A DNA stretch of 64,000 bases from Gonatopus flavifemur (GCA_018340375.1 JAFFJZ010000001.1:18556001-18620000); one strand, 5' to 3'; positions 1 through 13,197 are shown, numbered from the stretch's first letter. Program-made: numbers and translations. Notes: a model not told the origin generated them from the sequence alone.

Positions 1-2807
1 CCATCACGCAGGACAAACAGGATCTCAGGAATATGTATGAGTGTCCTGTTTATAAGACTCGAACTCGAGGACCGACGTACGTTTGGACGTTCAGCTTGAA
101 AACAAAGGACAAGCCTGCGAAATGGACCCTCGCAGGGGTCGCTTTATTGCTTCAAATTTAAAAATGCGTGTAAATATATCCCTCAATTTGGAAATGAGAT
201 TTTGTTGCGCGAAGAGAATGATAGTTTACGTTTCTCATCTCGCTTTCCAATTTCCTCACGGTTCTCCCCTCTCTTCTAAGGAATCCCCGTTGAGTTATTA
301 GGAGTATTTTTTATTAGCATATTTGATAAATGAATCAACTAAATCAGCACTCGGTGGGAGTGGATAAGACGGATCTTTTGCAATATTGGTGAAATGAGTA
401 GGAAAATTTGTGAAACTCCATCTCGAGGTCAGCTAATCGACCAAGGCTTAATAAAGAAGAAGGAAAAGGAGAAAAAGAGAAGAAGAGGCAGCAGACACAT
501 GAAGTTTCTACCAAGACGCGCTTCCTTTGTCCTTAATTCCTTCCTTTGACAAATTTTTCAGGGTATAGAAACGAGGGTGAGCTTTCCGTACGACATTGAA
601 AGAAGGGAATTATCCGTCATTTGTCTGAACGAAATGTGGGATGTGCTTTCTGCAACCGAGACGAGATCAATAAGCATCGTGCACGATAAACAAAGAAGAC
701 CGAAGATATACCGATTCTGAGTTATTGCGATTGAAAAGTCATTTGACAAAAGAAAAAAACAAGGTACGGGGGAGGTATCGGAAAAAAGTTTCCGATGTTT
801 ATTTTCATTGAACGTAAAGAACGACTACAACGTCAAGGGTAAGACGGTACACGCTACCCTGACACGTTCATCGATATATCCTGACAGTCGTTTTCCTAAT
901 GAACACTTTCTCAATCGCTTTTCGGTCTATACGAAATCAGCCCATGAATCCCAGCGGATAGAAGGGGCAGAATTCCTTGGTTCCGTGATGGAACATCGTG
1001 ATTGGCCTCAAAATACCCTTGTCCCTGATTTGCAGCCATCGATCGTTTTCCTCTTCCCTCGTTCGCGCCTCATTCGGTACACTTTCCCCTCTTGCGAGGT
1101 ACTTCAATCACAGTTTTCATTAGGCTAGGACAGTACAAGGAAAATTATGAGAGAATCTAATATGTGCTTCAATGGTCATAATGGATTGAAGAGGAAAGAA
1201 AAGAGCGCGGAAGAGAGAAATAAAAGGAATCGTTTAGTCGAGGATTTATTTGTTGGAGAAGAATTTTATGACTTTCGTGGAACGATGTACTTGCGATATC
1301 CAGGGAGACAATGCTTAGGCCTGTAAGTGTCTAAGGAGAAATATCAATTCGACCATTGTTCAACGAGCCGAGTTCTTTTTTTTCGTACCCCACGGGTTTC
1401 ACAATAGACTCTTTGGAGCATAAAAATTGAATTCTCCTCTCTCAACTGAGAGAAACGAATTGATTGAATTTTATGATATATGATGATTATTCATCCCTTC
1501 TTATCCACACCTTATGCAAAGACTTGGAGTATGTGTATAAGAATCACGATGTAAATCGTCGACAAGTCGTGTAGGTAAAATCATCACCTGCTTCCCAGTT
1601 TAGTATATTCTCCGAGGGTCCCACGTGGGCACCTATGGCGGTTTCATATAGTTTTATCTGTAATTGGAGTGGAGAGAGTGGAATGAATTATCTCTCCCTT
1701 CTCGTCGTAAAGAATGCTATTTCTTAATTGAAAATTACTGCTTTCCCTCAGTCACTCGAGAGAAAAAGTTGAATTGAAAACATCCAACTTGGAGTATTAT
1801 CGCGAGGATAATATTCAGCCCTGGTCTTTTAGGTGGAAAACTTAAAATCTACCACACCTGAGTCACACGGGATATTCCTCCATCTCATCTCATAAATCTT
1901 TAGAGAGTCGTTTTCATGTTTGACAGTTATCTCGAGAAGAATGTTGTCTCTAGAATCCTGCGCACGTACCTATTAATATTCTTTTTCTTTTGTTATACAA
2001 ATTGAAATTCATGTTTCGCATTCGAATCTTCGATCCAACAAGACTCACTCTGCTGTTCATACGATTTAGGGTAATTCCATTAAATTCGTGAACAAAGGTT
2101 TGTTAATAGCTTACCTGGGTAGCGCTTTTATGGTTTACAAAACGACTTGATGGAATTTATGTTTGATCTTTGATTTCATGTCTGGAACATGTGTGACTAA
2201 CTTCCCTACGACCAATACCCCACAAGTGCGAGTCTCGATAATCCATGAAGCATATTAATTCGCAGAAACCGATTCAACAATCCGAATAATACGAGGTACG
2301 GGAACTTTTTTCTCTCTCTCGTAATCAACGACTGGAAGAGTTCATTAGCTTCACGCAAACTTCGGGAAAACATACGATGTAAAATATGCTTTCGAAGAGG
2401 AACGAATTCTGAAGAATCTGATTAGGATCATTCAAATTTATATGAATGAATCGAATGGTGGAAGATATATACGCGAGAAGAATAATTCATCAAATAAATT
2501 TGGATCCAAATTACGCGAGGTTTGTCGTCTCATTTGTGATTCATGAACATGTTTAATGAAAAACGTATTTTCTTAGAATTTTTGGGATTCAGATTTTATG
2601 GTCGTTGACGTCGTGAAAAAGTGGATTCGATTGTTCTTTGGTTTTTTCCCTTTTATATGTTGTGGGAAGAGAGCATTTGTTGAATTCGACTCGACTCCAT
2701 TGAATTTCGTTGATAAAGTGAAATTTTTTGAATGAATTTTTATGAAATTCAAAGCGGGAGATTATCATTGAGATTTGTTGGAAAAAAATTGATATTTCAT
2801 GATTTCA
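1..2807. other. Intergenic, nothing recognised
   Basis: AT-rich sequence with only short chance ORFs on both strands. The longest, at 808-1128 +, has 106 codons, uses a TTG start and shows no recognisable domain. I see no splice-bounded exon, RNA gene or transposon terminus here. Regulatory DNA or exons of genes outside the window cannot be excluded. Confidence 0.4.
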
Positions 2808-3668
2808 CATGGCGCAATGTAAATAAAGTATGGCCGAGGCTTGGCAAGCAAGAATGGCGCAACACTGAAATGATAACATCATTTTACGATTTATCAATGT
2901 GTTTTTCCAATGGAGCTCCATCATTGGTGCAGGAATGGCAATAAAATGGACCATCATTGGCAAACAATAGAAAAATTTGTTCATCAATGTTGCGCCAATG
3001 ATAAAACTGTAAAAACTAACTAACCGAAAAATTTATAAAAAGTTTGCGCATTTCACAATTCCCAATATATGTTATTTGGGAAGTTTTGTGTTTTCCTTAT
3101 TCATCTGTGAACAACTCGGTGTTTTTTGTCGCTAAAGGTTGCCATGAGAAGTATGCACAAAATGGATCAGCGGTAGGAGCCCTCTGGTGTAACCTGTAAC
3201 AAAGAACGATCGACTGTTATTCCACAGAATTATTTGAGTCTTATATATTCTTCGTATACATCTCTTACTATTCGATCGGTAACTTGGCTAGCAATTCAGC
3301 CATCAAAAGTTCAAATTAAGGAACATGCCAATATTGAGCCACGCTATTACCAATGATCGGCGCTACATTGAAAACTAATTTTTATCCAGACTAGACCAAA
3401 GTTTGTGGCAATATTCAACCACTTTTCAAATGATCCTCACTTTCAATAGAATCCTTCGTTCGGCCAATGTTAGACCAAGGATGAGCAAGTGGACTAGCAA
3501 GTGCCAAGCTTGGCGAAATTGTGAATCAATGGTAGGCTGACAATCGAAATTCGTTGAACATGGATATCGGTGCAACATTATATTCGTTGTTAATCTGCCT
3601 TGTTGCTGCCTGTCAACATTGCGCCAAGCTATATTCTATTGTCAGCATTGGCGGAACCTGAAAATTTT
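2808..3668. repeat. Dispersed repeat family A, copy 1 (uninterrupted)
   Basis: This segment reappears at 14260-17512, where a 2.4 kb element interrupts it. Both copies start near CATGGCGCAATGTA and end near CATTGGCGGAAC. They share long blocks such as the stretch around TGATAACATCATTTTACG and the stretch containing AACAACTCGGTGTTTTTTGTC. Many short GCCAA and TTGGC words suggest a foldback-type non-autonomous transposon. There is no coding capacity. Its value is that it preserves the empty site of the insertion in copy 2: around 3103-3110 it reads TTCATCTG once. Confidence 0.8.
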
Positions 3669-3678
3669 CGTGTCCGTC

Positions 3679-4422
3679 CAGTGTGACCAACACTGCATAA
3701 TTCATATATTTTGTGCATAATTTGAGATCAATTTGCATGGAAAAAATTATATTGCATAATACATAATGTAGTGCATAATTTCAAGAAATCGGTGCATGAA
3801 AGTGTATACAGTATACTAAAAATTTCATTCAGTTGTAACTTGAAAGGTAATTCAAATAAATGTAACTAATTATTGTAACTCCCATAAAAATCTTCAAATT
3901 GTCCGTTCATTTGTCTTTTCTTCCTCAATTGAAAATGTGATTGACCGGTTGTACAAGAACTGACCAATCATCAGAGTCTGAAGATTTTGCCTGACAACTT
4001 TGCTCATGTTCCAAAACCTTACTTTCATGCTCTGGAATATCGGTTTTCACTGTTTTCCTGATGGATCAAAAAGGGCTGCCCTGATACTCTAGAGTATGAG
4101 GACAAGGTTTTGGAACATGAGCTTTGATATTAACTGCATGAATCTAGTGACTATTTCCAGAACTTCTTAACTGTTCTCACTGTTCAATGTGTTCGAAGTT
4201 GCCCCAACCTGCACCAGACCAATCAATTCGTTTTTTTAACTTGGAGAGCCAATCAAAAATATTTGAAGTAGGTTGGGGCAACTTGGAACACGTTAGAACG
4301 GACTTAGCTGATCCAAGAGAAAAAGTGCATAAATTATGCATAATTGGTTACTCTGCTGCATAATTTGGCGATAGATAAAACTGCATGGATCATAATCATC
4401 GAGGAAAAAGTTGGCCACCCTG
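3679..4422. mobile_element. Non-autonomous hAT-like element with near-perfect 8-bp target duplication
   Basis: The left end reads CAGTGTGACCAAC and the right end, reverse-complemented, reads CAGGGTGGCCAAC, fitting the CAGNG terminus typical of hAT elements. The flanks are TGTCCGTC on the left and TGTCCGTG on the right, 7 of 8 identical. Subterminal TGCATAATT repeats occur near both ends, and an internal inverted repeat is built around GGTTTTGGAACATGAG. At 744 bp, with no transposase ORF, it must depend on a transposase encoded elsewhere. The hAT assignment is inferred from the termini and duplication size. Confidence 0.75.
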
Positions 4423-4429
4423 TGTCCGT

Positions 4430-5300
4430 GCATTATATTCAATGACAAAAATATCCACTGGCAAAAATGTCCAATGACAAAAAAGACCAACGAGAAAAAT
4501 TTCCAATGACAGAACATCCAATAAGTTGTAAAAATGACGTGTATAGTTTTTCTTTTGTTGGGAGGAGAGAAGTTGTGAAGTAATGCGTGTGTTGACGAAC
4601 AGGATTAGTTCATTAGGAATATCCCATGCAGGTATTGCCAAGACTGAAAAGTACCCAAGCTTGTCCCAAGGTTGGCATATGTGTCAGAAACAAACCTCTG
4701 TCAAGAACAATTGGCCCAATATTGTTCCATGATTGTTCCAAGCTTGGCACAAGTGTAAAAATCGAACATTCGTTGAGGACAATTGTGCCAATATTGCCCA
4801 CATGAGTGGCATAATGTTTATAAATATTGACTGGATTTTGAATTCACAATGGCTGAAGACTTGGGGATAACCATCGGGCCAGGGCTGGCCCGATCTTCCT
4901 GCCATAATTAATCCTACACGCTATAGTTTAGTTTGAACATAATTCAACAATAGAATCAAAATTGATTGAAATATCAAAGAACGCAAAGTTTCCAATGATC
5001 ATACAAGCTTGTCCCAACCTTGTCACATTTTTTCTATCGTTTTAAGATAATTCATGTATGGTATTCGGAGGGAAAGAGTCATGAACTGAAATATGAATCA
5101 ATAAATTTTCATCCATATCTGCGATCAAAGAAGCGTTGGTTGATGCTTGGTAAATGAATTGAACCGGGCGTTGCAAAACCACTGGCCCCAGCTTGTCCTG
5201 ATCTTATAATTCCCAAGCCTGGGCCACGTTTGGTAAATTGTTCAAGACAAGTCTCGGGAGGTCTTGTGCCAGGCTTGGTCCATACACACATGGGATGATG
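4430..5300. repeat. Repeat-rich segment: CCAATGACAAAAA words, then TTGGC/GCCAA foldback array
   Basis: The first 100 bases repeat words like CCAATGACAAAAA. Their inverse (TTGGATGTTTTTGTCATTG) lies at 7500-7570, suggesting the two outer arms of one old foldback element. From about 4630 to 5290 the sequence alternates AAGCTTGGCACAA, GCCCAATATTG and GTCCCAACCTTG-like words in both orientations. No coding region is supported, and the boundaries are approximate. Confidence 0.45.
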
Positions 5301-5689
5301 TATCGGTTGTAATGAGGTTCTTAAGTAACCATTATAACAAGTTGCATGAAAATATAGTACTGAGTCGATTTGATGCTGATGATTTGAAAAGCATTCACGA
5401 ATGATTGAATGTTATGGGTATTAAGAATGTATGCAATGATACCAGGAAAGGTAGAGCTGCGTAAATATAAATTATTGTTCGAGGGCAATCGGAAATGCAA
5501 TTAGTATTAAAAAATAGTAATATGTAGGGAAAATAATTGATGATTTTTGAAAGGAATGAATAATAAAATGTAAAAGGCGTGAGCAAATAAAGAGTATGTA
5601 GTTCTGAAGTTCGACATTTTTGTGTTATTGATCGTTTTTGTGATTGGTCCAAAGAAGACCTTCTTTGTCATTGAATATTTCCGCCGTTG

Positions 5690-6005
5690 CACAGTGGAGT
5701 ATTCGGCCTCAAAAGCTGGCCAAAATATAAGTTGTCATGCCATTTATTTCAAATTTGGTACATGGGGGTTTTTCAGGTCGCTGATCATAAATCCGGGGTG
5801 CGTTTTTCAAAATTCAAAATGGCGTATTCAATATGGCGGATGAAAATTTGAAAATTCCTCCGATACTCATTAAATTCGGTGCATGGGAGTTTTTCGGGGC
5901 GCTGAGTACGAATTTGAATCCCTTTCAGGAAATTCAAAATGGCGGATCCAATATGCCGGACGCTGCAGTGGAGTATTTGACCGCAATTCGTGACCAAAAT
6001 TATCA
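5690..6005. repeat. Tandem repeat, period about 121 bp, two diverged units
   Basis: Two units start near 5749 and 5870. Each carries an AAATT(T/C)GGT(A/G)CATGGG block, a GTTTTTC block, then ATTCAAAATGGCG and an ATGGCGGA or ATGCCGGA ending. A CAGTGGAGTATT word followed about 30 bases on by a GGCCAAAAT or GACCAAAAT ending occurs on both sides, at 5693 and 5967. Both units stay open in some frames, which explains long ORFs here, but nothing indicates translation. Confidence 0.6.
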
Positions 6006-6880
6006 AACGGACTCAACTTTAATATTATGCCTTGAATCAGCTTATTTGGGCAAAATCTTGCATAAAAATACCTAAAACAGTCAGTTTTATAGCTTAGAAC
6101 ATCTGGATCCTCAGTTATCCAGACCTGTATATAAATGAATATTACCAGTAAAAAAATAAGAATAGCGATGGAATAAAGAAATTGTAATACATCATTTTTC
6201 TCCGTGTAAGCAAAAGTTTCTCTCGAACCACAGTCTTTACTGTTTTTACGACGAAAACAATCTGATGAATGAGAAACGTAAATTGTAAATTTAAAAATGC
6301 ATAGAATAACAACTAAAATCGAACTAAAACGATTGAAAGCAATAAGAAAATTGTTTTTGTCCAAGCAAATTGTATGATTAATGAAAAAAACTGACTATAA
6401 TTAGCATTTGATCTTCAAGTTACCATTGATATTCACCCTTTCAGGACCATAAGAAATTGGCTATTTTTATGAAACGATAACTAAAATATTCAAAATCATC
6501 ACCTGATCAGACATATAATATTACTGTAATTCAATTTGAAGTTAGATGAATCCTTGTCATCCCAAAGAATCCATTTTTTCCATGTATGAGTAGTGATAAC
6601 TTAAAAAAAAATCACTCAAAGTCATAATACACATGTGTGCCCGTAGTCTTGAAAGGGTTGAAATGAAATTCATTTGAAAAAAATGGCGCAAGGAGGTGCA
6701 AGATTTTCTTCTGAAGTCTGGTACTTGAATCAATGCTCTATCAAACCGTGGTAAAATGATAGCCCGACAAGCCTTCAACAAGCTTCATTAATTTGAAATT
6801 TTCACGAATATTTCATTATTACAAGTGAAAACAATATAGTACCTATATATAAATCGGCCTGTTTACGATGCATTATTTCA

Positions 6881-7180
6881 CACGCAGAGAAAAATTCTTG
6901 CTGAAAAAGCGATTTCGAAAAATCTGCTTTGCTAAATTAGCAAAACGGTTGCTGTTACAGCAAAAATTCTGCTATTTTAGCAAGATATTTGCTAATTCAG
7001 CAAAATTTCCTAGTTGTCTGTATATCTACAATCTCGGATTGCTGAATGGCAAGCGCTTGTTAAAAGAGCAAGATTTTTGCTGTGATAGCAAATTATTTGC
7101 TAATTCAGCAACAAGTTTTGCCATATCAGCAAAGCAAATCTTCGAGGTTTGCTGTTTCAGCAACTTTTTTTCTCTGAGTG
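6881..7180. mobile_element. Palindrome-array MITE, TTGCT/AGCAA type
   Basis: The ends are inverted: CACGCAGAGAAAAA on the left, and CACTCAGAGAAAAA when the right end is reverse-complemented. In between, the words TTGCT and AGCAA alternate more than a dozen times, usually a few bases apart, making many small hairpins. No target duplication was found. Related segments lie near 24220-24420 and 54880-55115. Confidence 0.6.
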
Positions 7181-7916
7181 CAATGCACTCGTTAAAAGCA
7201 ACTACTTACCTTCAATGAAACCTCTGCAGAAGTTCGAGTTGATTGGAAAATCCAAAGCTATGAAAAACGTACAAGAAAACTATACCTCAAAACTTCGAAA
7301 TAAGACAGGCACATTGGAGCACAAAAATCCCACACTTTCAGCTGGCAGCTACAGTCACTCAATGCACTTATTTGCCTCAAGGTCACTTGATCTAAATAGG
7401 TCAGGGTATCTACCTGCTGGAAACATTATGTTTTATTGTATTTATTTTATTTTTTCAATTCCGTCTTTGGCCAGGATTTTGCTCATAATACTTCACTGTG
7501 CGTTGGATGTTTTTGTCATTGCATATTTTGCTTGGACATTTTTGCAATTTTATATTCTCGCATTGGATGTTTGTGGATAGTACCAAAGTTTTTACATGGG
7601 TTATTGCACGATTCTCAACGTTTACTGGTGAAATATTATTATGGATAAGAACTTTGATGAATTATATGAATGAGCGACCTCGGAAACGTAAGGATCTGTT
7701 TTCCCTGCGAATTACATGTTTCCAATCTAACCGTAATTATTCTTCAATGATCTTGGAAGTTAACGGGGTAAATAATTATTGATTATTATTATTTGATTAT
7801 TGAATCAAATTTTCTAGTGGTCTCATATTCAGGCGATCCCTTTTCCTTGGTTTGATGAAAAAATGAGATGTTTGTAGTTTTCGCATGTCATAAGTCTTCA
7901 ACTGATCTTTGAATAA

Positions 7917-9787
7917 TAGAGGTGTGCGAATCGTTGAATCGAACCGAATCGAATCCACCAAGATTCGATTCGATTCGTTAACGAACATTAGGAATTTGTA
8001 TACACAGAAAACAAAAACTATCTTGTATCAAGACAATATTGTTTTCGTTATATATGAAACACGGATTGTCTCAGTTCAATGCAATTTGCTTTGAATCAAA
8101 CACAGGGAAAAACAAAATTCTTGATAGCAAAATGTAGCAAAATTCCTGTGATATTCGATAGGTAGTCCATAAGATCTAATACACACTGTAAAAAATTGCT
8201 TCCTGAATTTCATATGAATTTATGTGAAGCAGATGACATGTAAATTTTGTATGAATTTTCAAAACTTTTCTAACTTTTCATATTGAATTTGATGATATCT
8301 CATACACATTTATAATTTTTCATGCATTTTATATGAATTTTAATACATTTGGCGGTAAATTTCAAACATTCATGATTGAACTTGATTTCAATTACAAGTT
8401 TCAGAATTTTCATATTTACATGATGTATGAAATTCCAGATTGTTTTTTACAGTGCATTTCTGTGAAATTGGTTGCCTTTCATCGAAATTTACTGGATTGC
8501 CCTGAAAAAACACGGTTTCAGTTGCAGTAACTGAAATCGACACGAAATGAGAAATTCGTGTTGCCTACACTGGAATATTGTTTGTTATAACAAACATTTT
8601 CAGTTGGAATTTAATATTTTGTTCAGGCAACTGAATTTCTCATTTGAAATCGCCCAGAGAAAAAAAGGACGGGGAGGAATCTCCATTTAATTTATGATGT
8701 TGGAAATTATGTTAAAAACGACGAGAAAATCCACGTGGTACATCATGATCAAAGTTGGACATGTATTTGAAATACAATTATGCGAAAAAGGTATTGGAAA
8801 TAAAATCAGTACTTTCTATTTCGAATTGACAATACATTTCTTGTAGTATGTTGTGTATCAAGTGTATTTTTCAAAGAATTTTATATTTTACAATCGAACA
8901 ATATCATTCTAAAATAGATTTCCTGAAGTACTTTGTATTTTGTATTTCAAATACATTTTCTGAGTATTTTGACTAATGCTCAAATATTTGAAGTATTAAA
9001 TACCAAAGATTTTGAAGGAAGCATTTCAAATATAAAATGCTGAAGGAAATATATTTTGAATGTGAGATATATAACACTGGTTTTTATTCCAGTACTTATT
9101 TAGAATGATTGTATTTCAAATACTTGCTCAGCCCTGATCATGATAAAATGGACCCCTGGCCAATGCTGCGAAAACACATGAAAAATTACGCTGTAAATCA
9201 CGTGATATTTCACATCATTTTCGTGAGAATTTTTTAACAAATAAATCTCGAATGAATGAAGTGTGGGGGAACTATCAGGGATCGATTGCAGTTATACGTC
9301 GAGATCACGTGAAAAATCAATCAAAAACATTATGTCAAAATTTACAAGGTATCCAGACATCATAACCCTCGATAATGGCTCATCACCGATAATTGGCCGT
9401 TTACTTTTCGCCATTCCTGGGCCCAAGTAATCATCCGGTATTCAGTTATCATCAAACCATTGATGGGTGCCATTGGCCCATTAATGGGTGTCATTACCGT
9501 ACGAATAATTCCGCCTTTGGTCCAGTCATGAGCCATTATTGGGCCGATCGTAAAACCCTGTCAGGATAAAAAGAAAAAGACATATTCAATTTTCCTGACA
9601 ACCTTCACTCATTCTGCAGACGCTAGATCTATCTACATTCATAAGTTGGACATTTATAAATTCACATTTACATTTACATTTTGATTCGATTTGATTCAAC
9701 AATGATTATTCTCCAAATTCGATAAAGTAATGAGAAATTCGATTCAATCCGATTCGTGGGTCAAAAAATGCGATTCGCACATCTCTA
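7917..9787. mobile_element. Non-autonomous hAT-like element with exact 8-bp target duplication TTGAATAA
   Basis: Exact direct repeats TTGAATAA (7909-7916 and 9788-9795) flank a 1,871-bp element. The left terminus is TAGAGGTGTGCGAATCG, and the right terminus is its inverse with one mismatch. Subterminal GAATCGAA and GATTCGATT words are dense at both ends, as expected of transposase-binding repeats in hAT elements. No transposase ORF is present. The interior holds a nested 271-bp MITE (8184-8454) and an array of GTATTTGAAATAC-like words (about 8755-9130). Confidence 0.85.
8184..8454. mobile_element. Palindrome-array MITE with CACTGTAAAAAA ends, nested in a hAT-like element
   Basis: It begins CACTGTAAAAAA and ends TTTTTTACAGTG, a perfect 12-bp inverted repeat. 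The interior repeats TTTCATATGAATTTT-like words in both orientations. It is non-coding. Sitting inside the 7917-9787 element, it is likely a later insertion, though no target duplication is visible. Confidence 0.7.
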
Positions 9788-9795
9788 TTGAATAA

Positions 9796-12700
9796 CACTT
9801 TTAATATGAGACAATGTTTTTCTGAAGAATGGATTGATTTATCAACATTATTACTACACGGTAATACTAATCGGTATAAAGAATCTAATAATGAGTACTA
9901 TCTTTTTTATTAAATATATGAGGTCAAGCATTTGAATTATACCCCTTATCACGTTGACACTATTTAATAACTTTTGACATATTATATTACTCATTATAAT
10001 CTGGTTTAAGGCTTCTCAATAAACGGATATAAGAGACAAAGACAAAATCTTCATAATACGAATAATTGTATAATTGGTTTTTCCTTACGTATACGTTTCC
10101 ATAAACTCGTAATCATCATTTGCCGTCAACTTATCGTCGCCAGACCATGGTTCAACAAGGCGATAACGTAACCTGAGTCGATCGCTGTCTTTTAAAATGC
10201 CGTTGTATTAACAATTATTGATTGTTTGCGTTTTCTAGGTAACTATAAATATACTACTACCAACATCGATGCGAGGTTATATCCAAAGTAGTTGAAGTGA
10301 AGTGTGATAATTAAAGCATCCAATTTCATAGCGATATATTGAAAGATTACCATTTTCTCACATCAATTGTCACCCTTCGAGTGTATCTCCCTATTGATAA
10401 GAAACGCAGTAATTTCTGATGATTTGTTTTTTCAGCGCAAGGACGTTGGCAGCGTTTGTAATAATCTTGAGTCACCTGATGTGTTTGGTGAAGCATGATC
10501 GGGTTCAAATTTGGTCCTAAATTATTCGCTTCTCCCAAGCAGATGCAAAGTTGAGGGAATCGGCCTCTATTTACCTTAGGGATTTCTAAATTAATTTCCA
10601 CACGAGTAAACATAGAACTTTATTTCTTAATTTGAATCGGCCAAAGTTTACAAATCCATCAGCCCTGAACATCGACTGACGGTCGCATATTTACGAAAGT
10701 AATGTTGTTTACCCAATGCGGAACGTATCTCATTATTGATATTCCCAAAAGCGCCACTTAATTAGAAACAGTACCTACTTCGATTCTTCCGAGAACTTGG
10801 AATTGCATTCACACGTGATTTTTCAAACGCTTGTGAATCGGATGTCATCAGTGTAAATCAAATTCAAGTGACTCCCAAGTTTAGTCACAACCCTCGTGTA
10901 CACAATCCATATTCCACCGAGAGTGTATTTGTTGTGGGTTACGTACAGCCCACACGTATGAACAAATCTTTACAATACGATATCCGAAACTATTGATACA
11001 CAAATTATTGATCAGCAATCGATAAATGGAAATTCTGGTACTTAACAATAAGTTACGAAAATTTCAATCCCTTCCAGATTCAAAGAGTAACAACGTGAAC
11101 GGTACTCCACGATACACTTTCGGGAAAGAATACAAGAATATATCTGGTGGAATAAAAAATTGGAAACAACCATGAGAGATTTTTATCGCTGTGCATACGT
11201 TGAATTTTGTAAAAGAGAGTTTTCCACGGAATATGTAAATACATATATAGTACAATTTTTTCTCTTTTTTTCTCTCGGTAAGGGAACAAAATTCACTCTT
11301 TTCATCGTATTTAAATGTAACATAAGACCATATTGAAAGCCCCTCAGCGAAGCACTACTCTATACATCCTTATAGACCGTGTTTCAACAGATGGGGTGGC
11401 TGATGGATAGGGATGATTCGACAGCCTTGTTGGGTCCTGATTAAACAAATACCTGCTTGAAACTCAAGCATTTGCGATTTCATTCCTCGCTACTCCTCTC
11501 CGTGTATAAAGGGCTTTGTGTGCCATCTCTTTCGCTCTTGCGCTAAACGAGGGGAATTCGAAGAGAAGTTCATATGAATTCAAGGCGCAGTTTTCAGAAT
11601 CTACATCATCATTTCACGTAATGGATTTTATTTGCGCTTTTAGTACGTTATGTGTATGCACAAAATTCCCAATGAGAGTGAAAAATTTTCCTCGAATCGA
11701 TATCCATGTAATCTCATGGCTCCGTTACATTTTACATTTTCAACATCCAAATAAAATTACACGCGTCACTGATGAATTTCTATTCGAAGTGTTTATATTC
11801 ATAGATTTTCATCTCTAACGAATATAACGTCCATGGAAAACGAATATCAAATATCTTTGAGCAGGATAAATGGAACAATGATTCTATTTTCTTTTGTGAA
11901 ATAACTTTCCATTAGGTTCTTTCAGGATTTTTATATTTCAATGCAATTTTGATTTTCTCAAAAAGAAATTTTCACTCCAAGCAAATCAGATCACGTTCGC
12001 AGATATTCGAACCGAGTGAAATACGATCATTGCCTTTTTTTTCTCTTACAGTCGAATCATTGGGAGATTCTCAATTTTTCACACTCTTCGAATTTAAAAA
12101 AACTTGGTACACGACATTTTCCCACACACCTACTACGCTCGTGTATAGAAAAGTGCTTGCTCATTCGCTAGGTTGGTAAAAACATTAGAGCCGGGTACTC
12201 CCTAAGGGCAACTCCAAACTTGATACTAGTATACGACAAGAACGATCCGTGTTGTGAGATACCATTGCCATTATGTAGCAAATTTCCAGTTCGTCCCACT
12301 TCGTATGTTCTACAGAGAAAGAAATATATAATTCAATGCAGCAGAATCTTGTTATATGTCGAGTCTGAAAGCTGTAGGGGAATATAAATCCGAGGAACTC
12401 CAAGGAACGATGTACTCCCGCTCCTATTATCGTCACTACTTGCGTGTCGTGTTGCGTGGTGTTGATAAATACATCCCAAAAATCATGAATTAATAATTTC
12501 TGAGACTTGTGTACGCGAAACAAACAGGTGGAGGATTCAAATCAAAAGCACAGAATCAAATTTCCAATTTTAACCGATTATCTTTCGCCGGGAACACGAA
12601 TCCACTTGTGAAAACAGAATTACAAACTGAAACTTGAACCTTCGAAGAACGGTGTACGAGTGTACATTGACCGTCAAACGCGAATCATTATCACCTGGAA

Positions 12701-13197
12701 TTAAAGTGTGCAATGCGATATCTTTGTAAATTTCAAGATTATTCTATAGGTGACAACTTTGGTACTGAAATAACATTAAAAGTTCTTTCACATTTCAAAC
12801 TCTACTTCTACTATCGTTGTCAAAAATTCTTTAAATACCTTCGAAGAGGAAGGTGAAATCATGAAATTATGTAGCTCTTTGTTTCACACATTTACAATTA
12901 GAAAATTCGAATTCGTTTTAGATAACACATTTCCGCCGAGTACAAACGTATACACGGATAATCATATAATCACTGTGGGTAGTAAAATTATATATGCGTG
13001 GCTAGATAATGTATTATCGTAACGTCTTCATGCATATTAGAATTAAGATAATGGAATCATATTTTCATGGTTAACAAGTTCGTAAATTTCGTCGAATAGA
13101 CTTTTTATAAGGAATCGTAGGTGTGGATGGATATCATGCAGATAACAATTGAAACTAATGATTATAAATATATTTACATATGAAAGTTTACCACTGG
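9796..13197. other. Intergenic, nothing recognised
   Basis: AT-rich, with only short unsupported ORFs on both strands, such as 10347-10613 - and 12185-12523 -. There are no convincing transposon ends. The last few hundred bases precede the TIL-1 TATA box and may contain its regulatory DNA. Confidence 0.35.

Noticed and set aside
808..1128. 106-codon ORF near the window start
   Set aside because: Non-ATG start, no domain and no neighbouring signals.
5870..6364. 164-codon ORF on the minus strand with two hydrophobic stretches
   Set aside because: Its C-terminal part is a read-through of the 121-bp tandem repeat, and no receptor family signature is visible. The hydrophobic stretches may just reflect T-rich codons.
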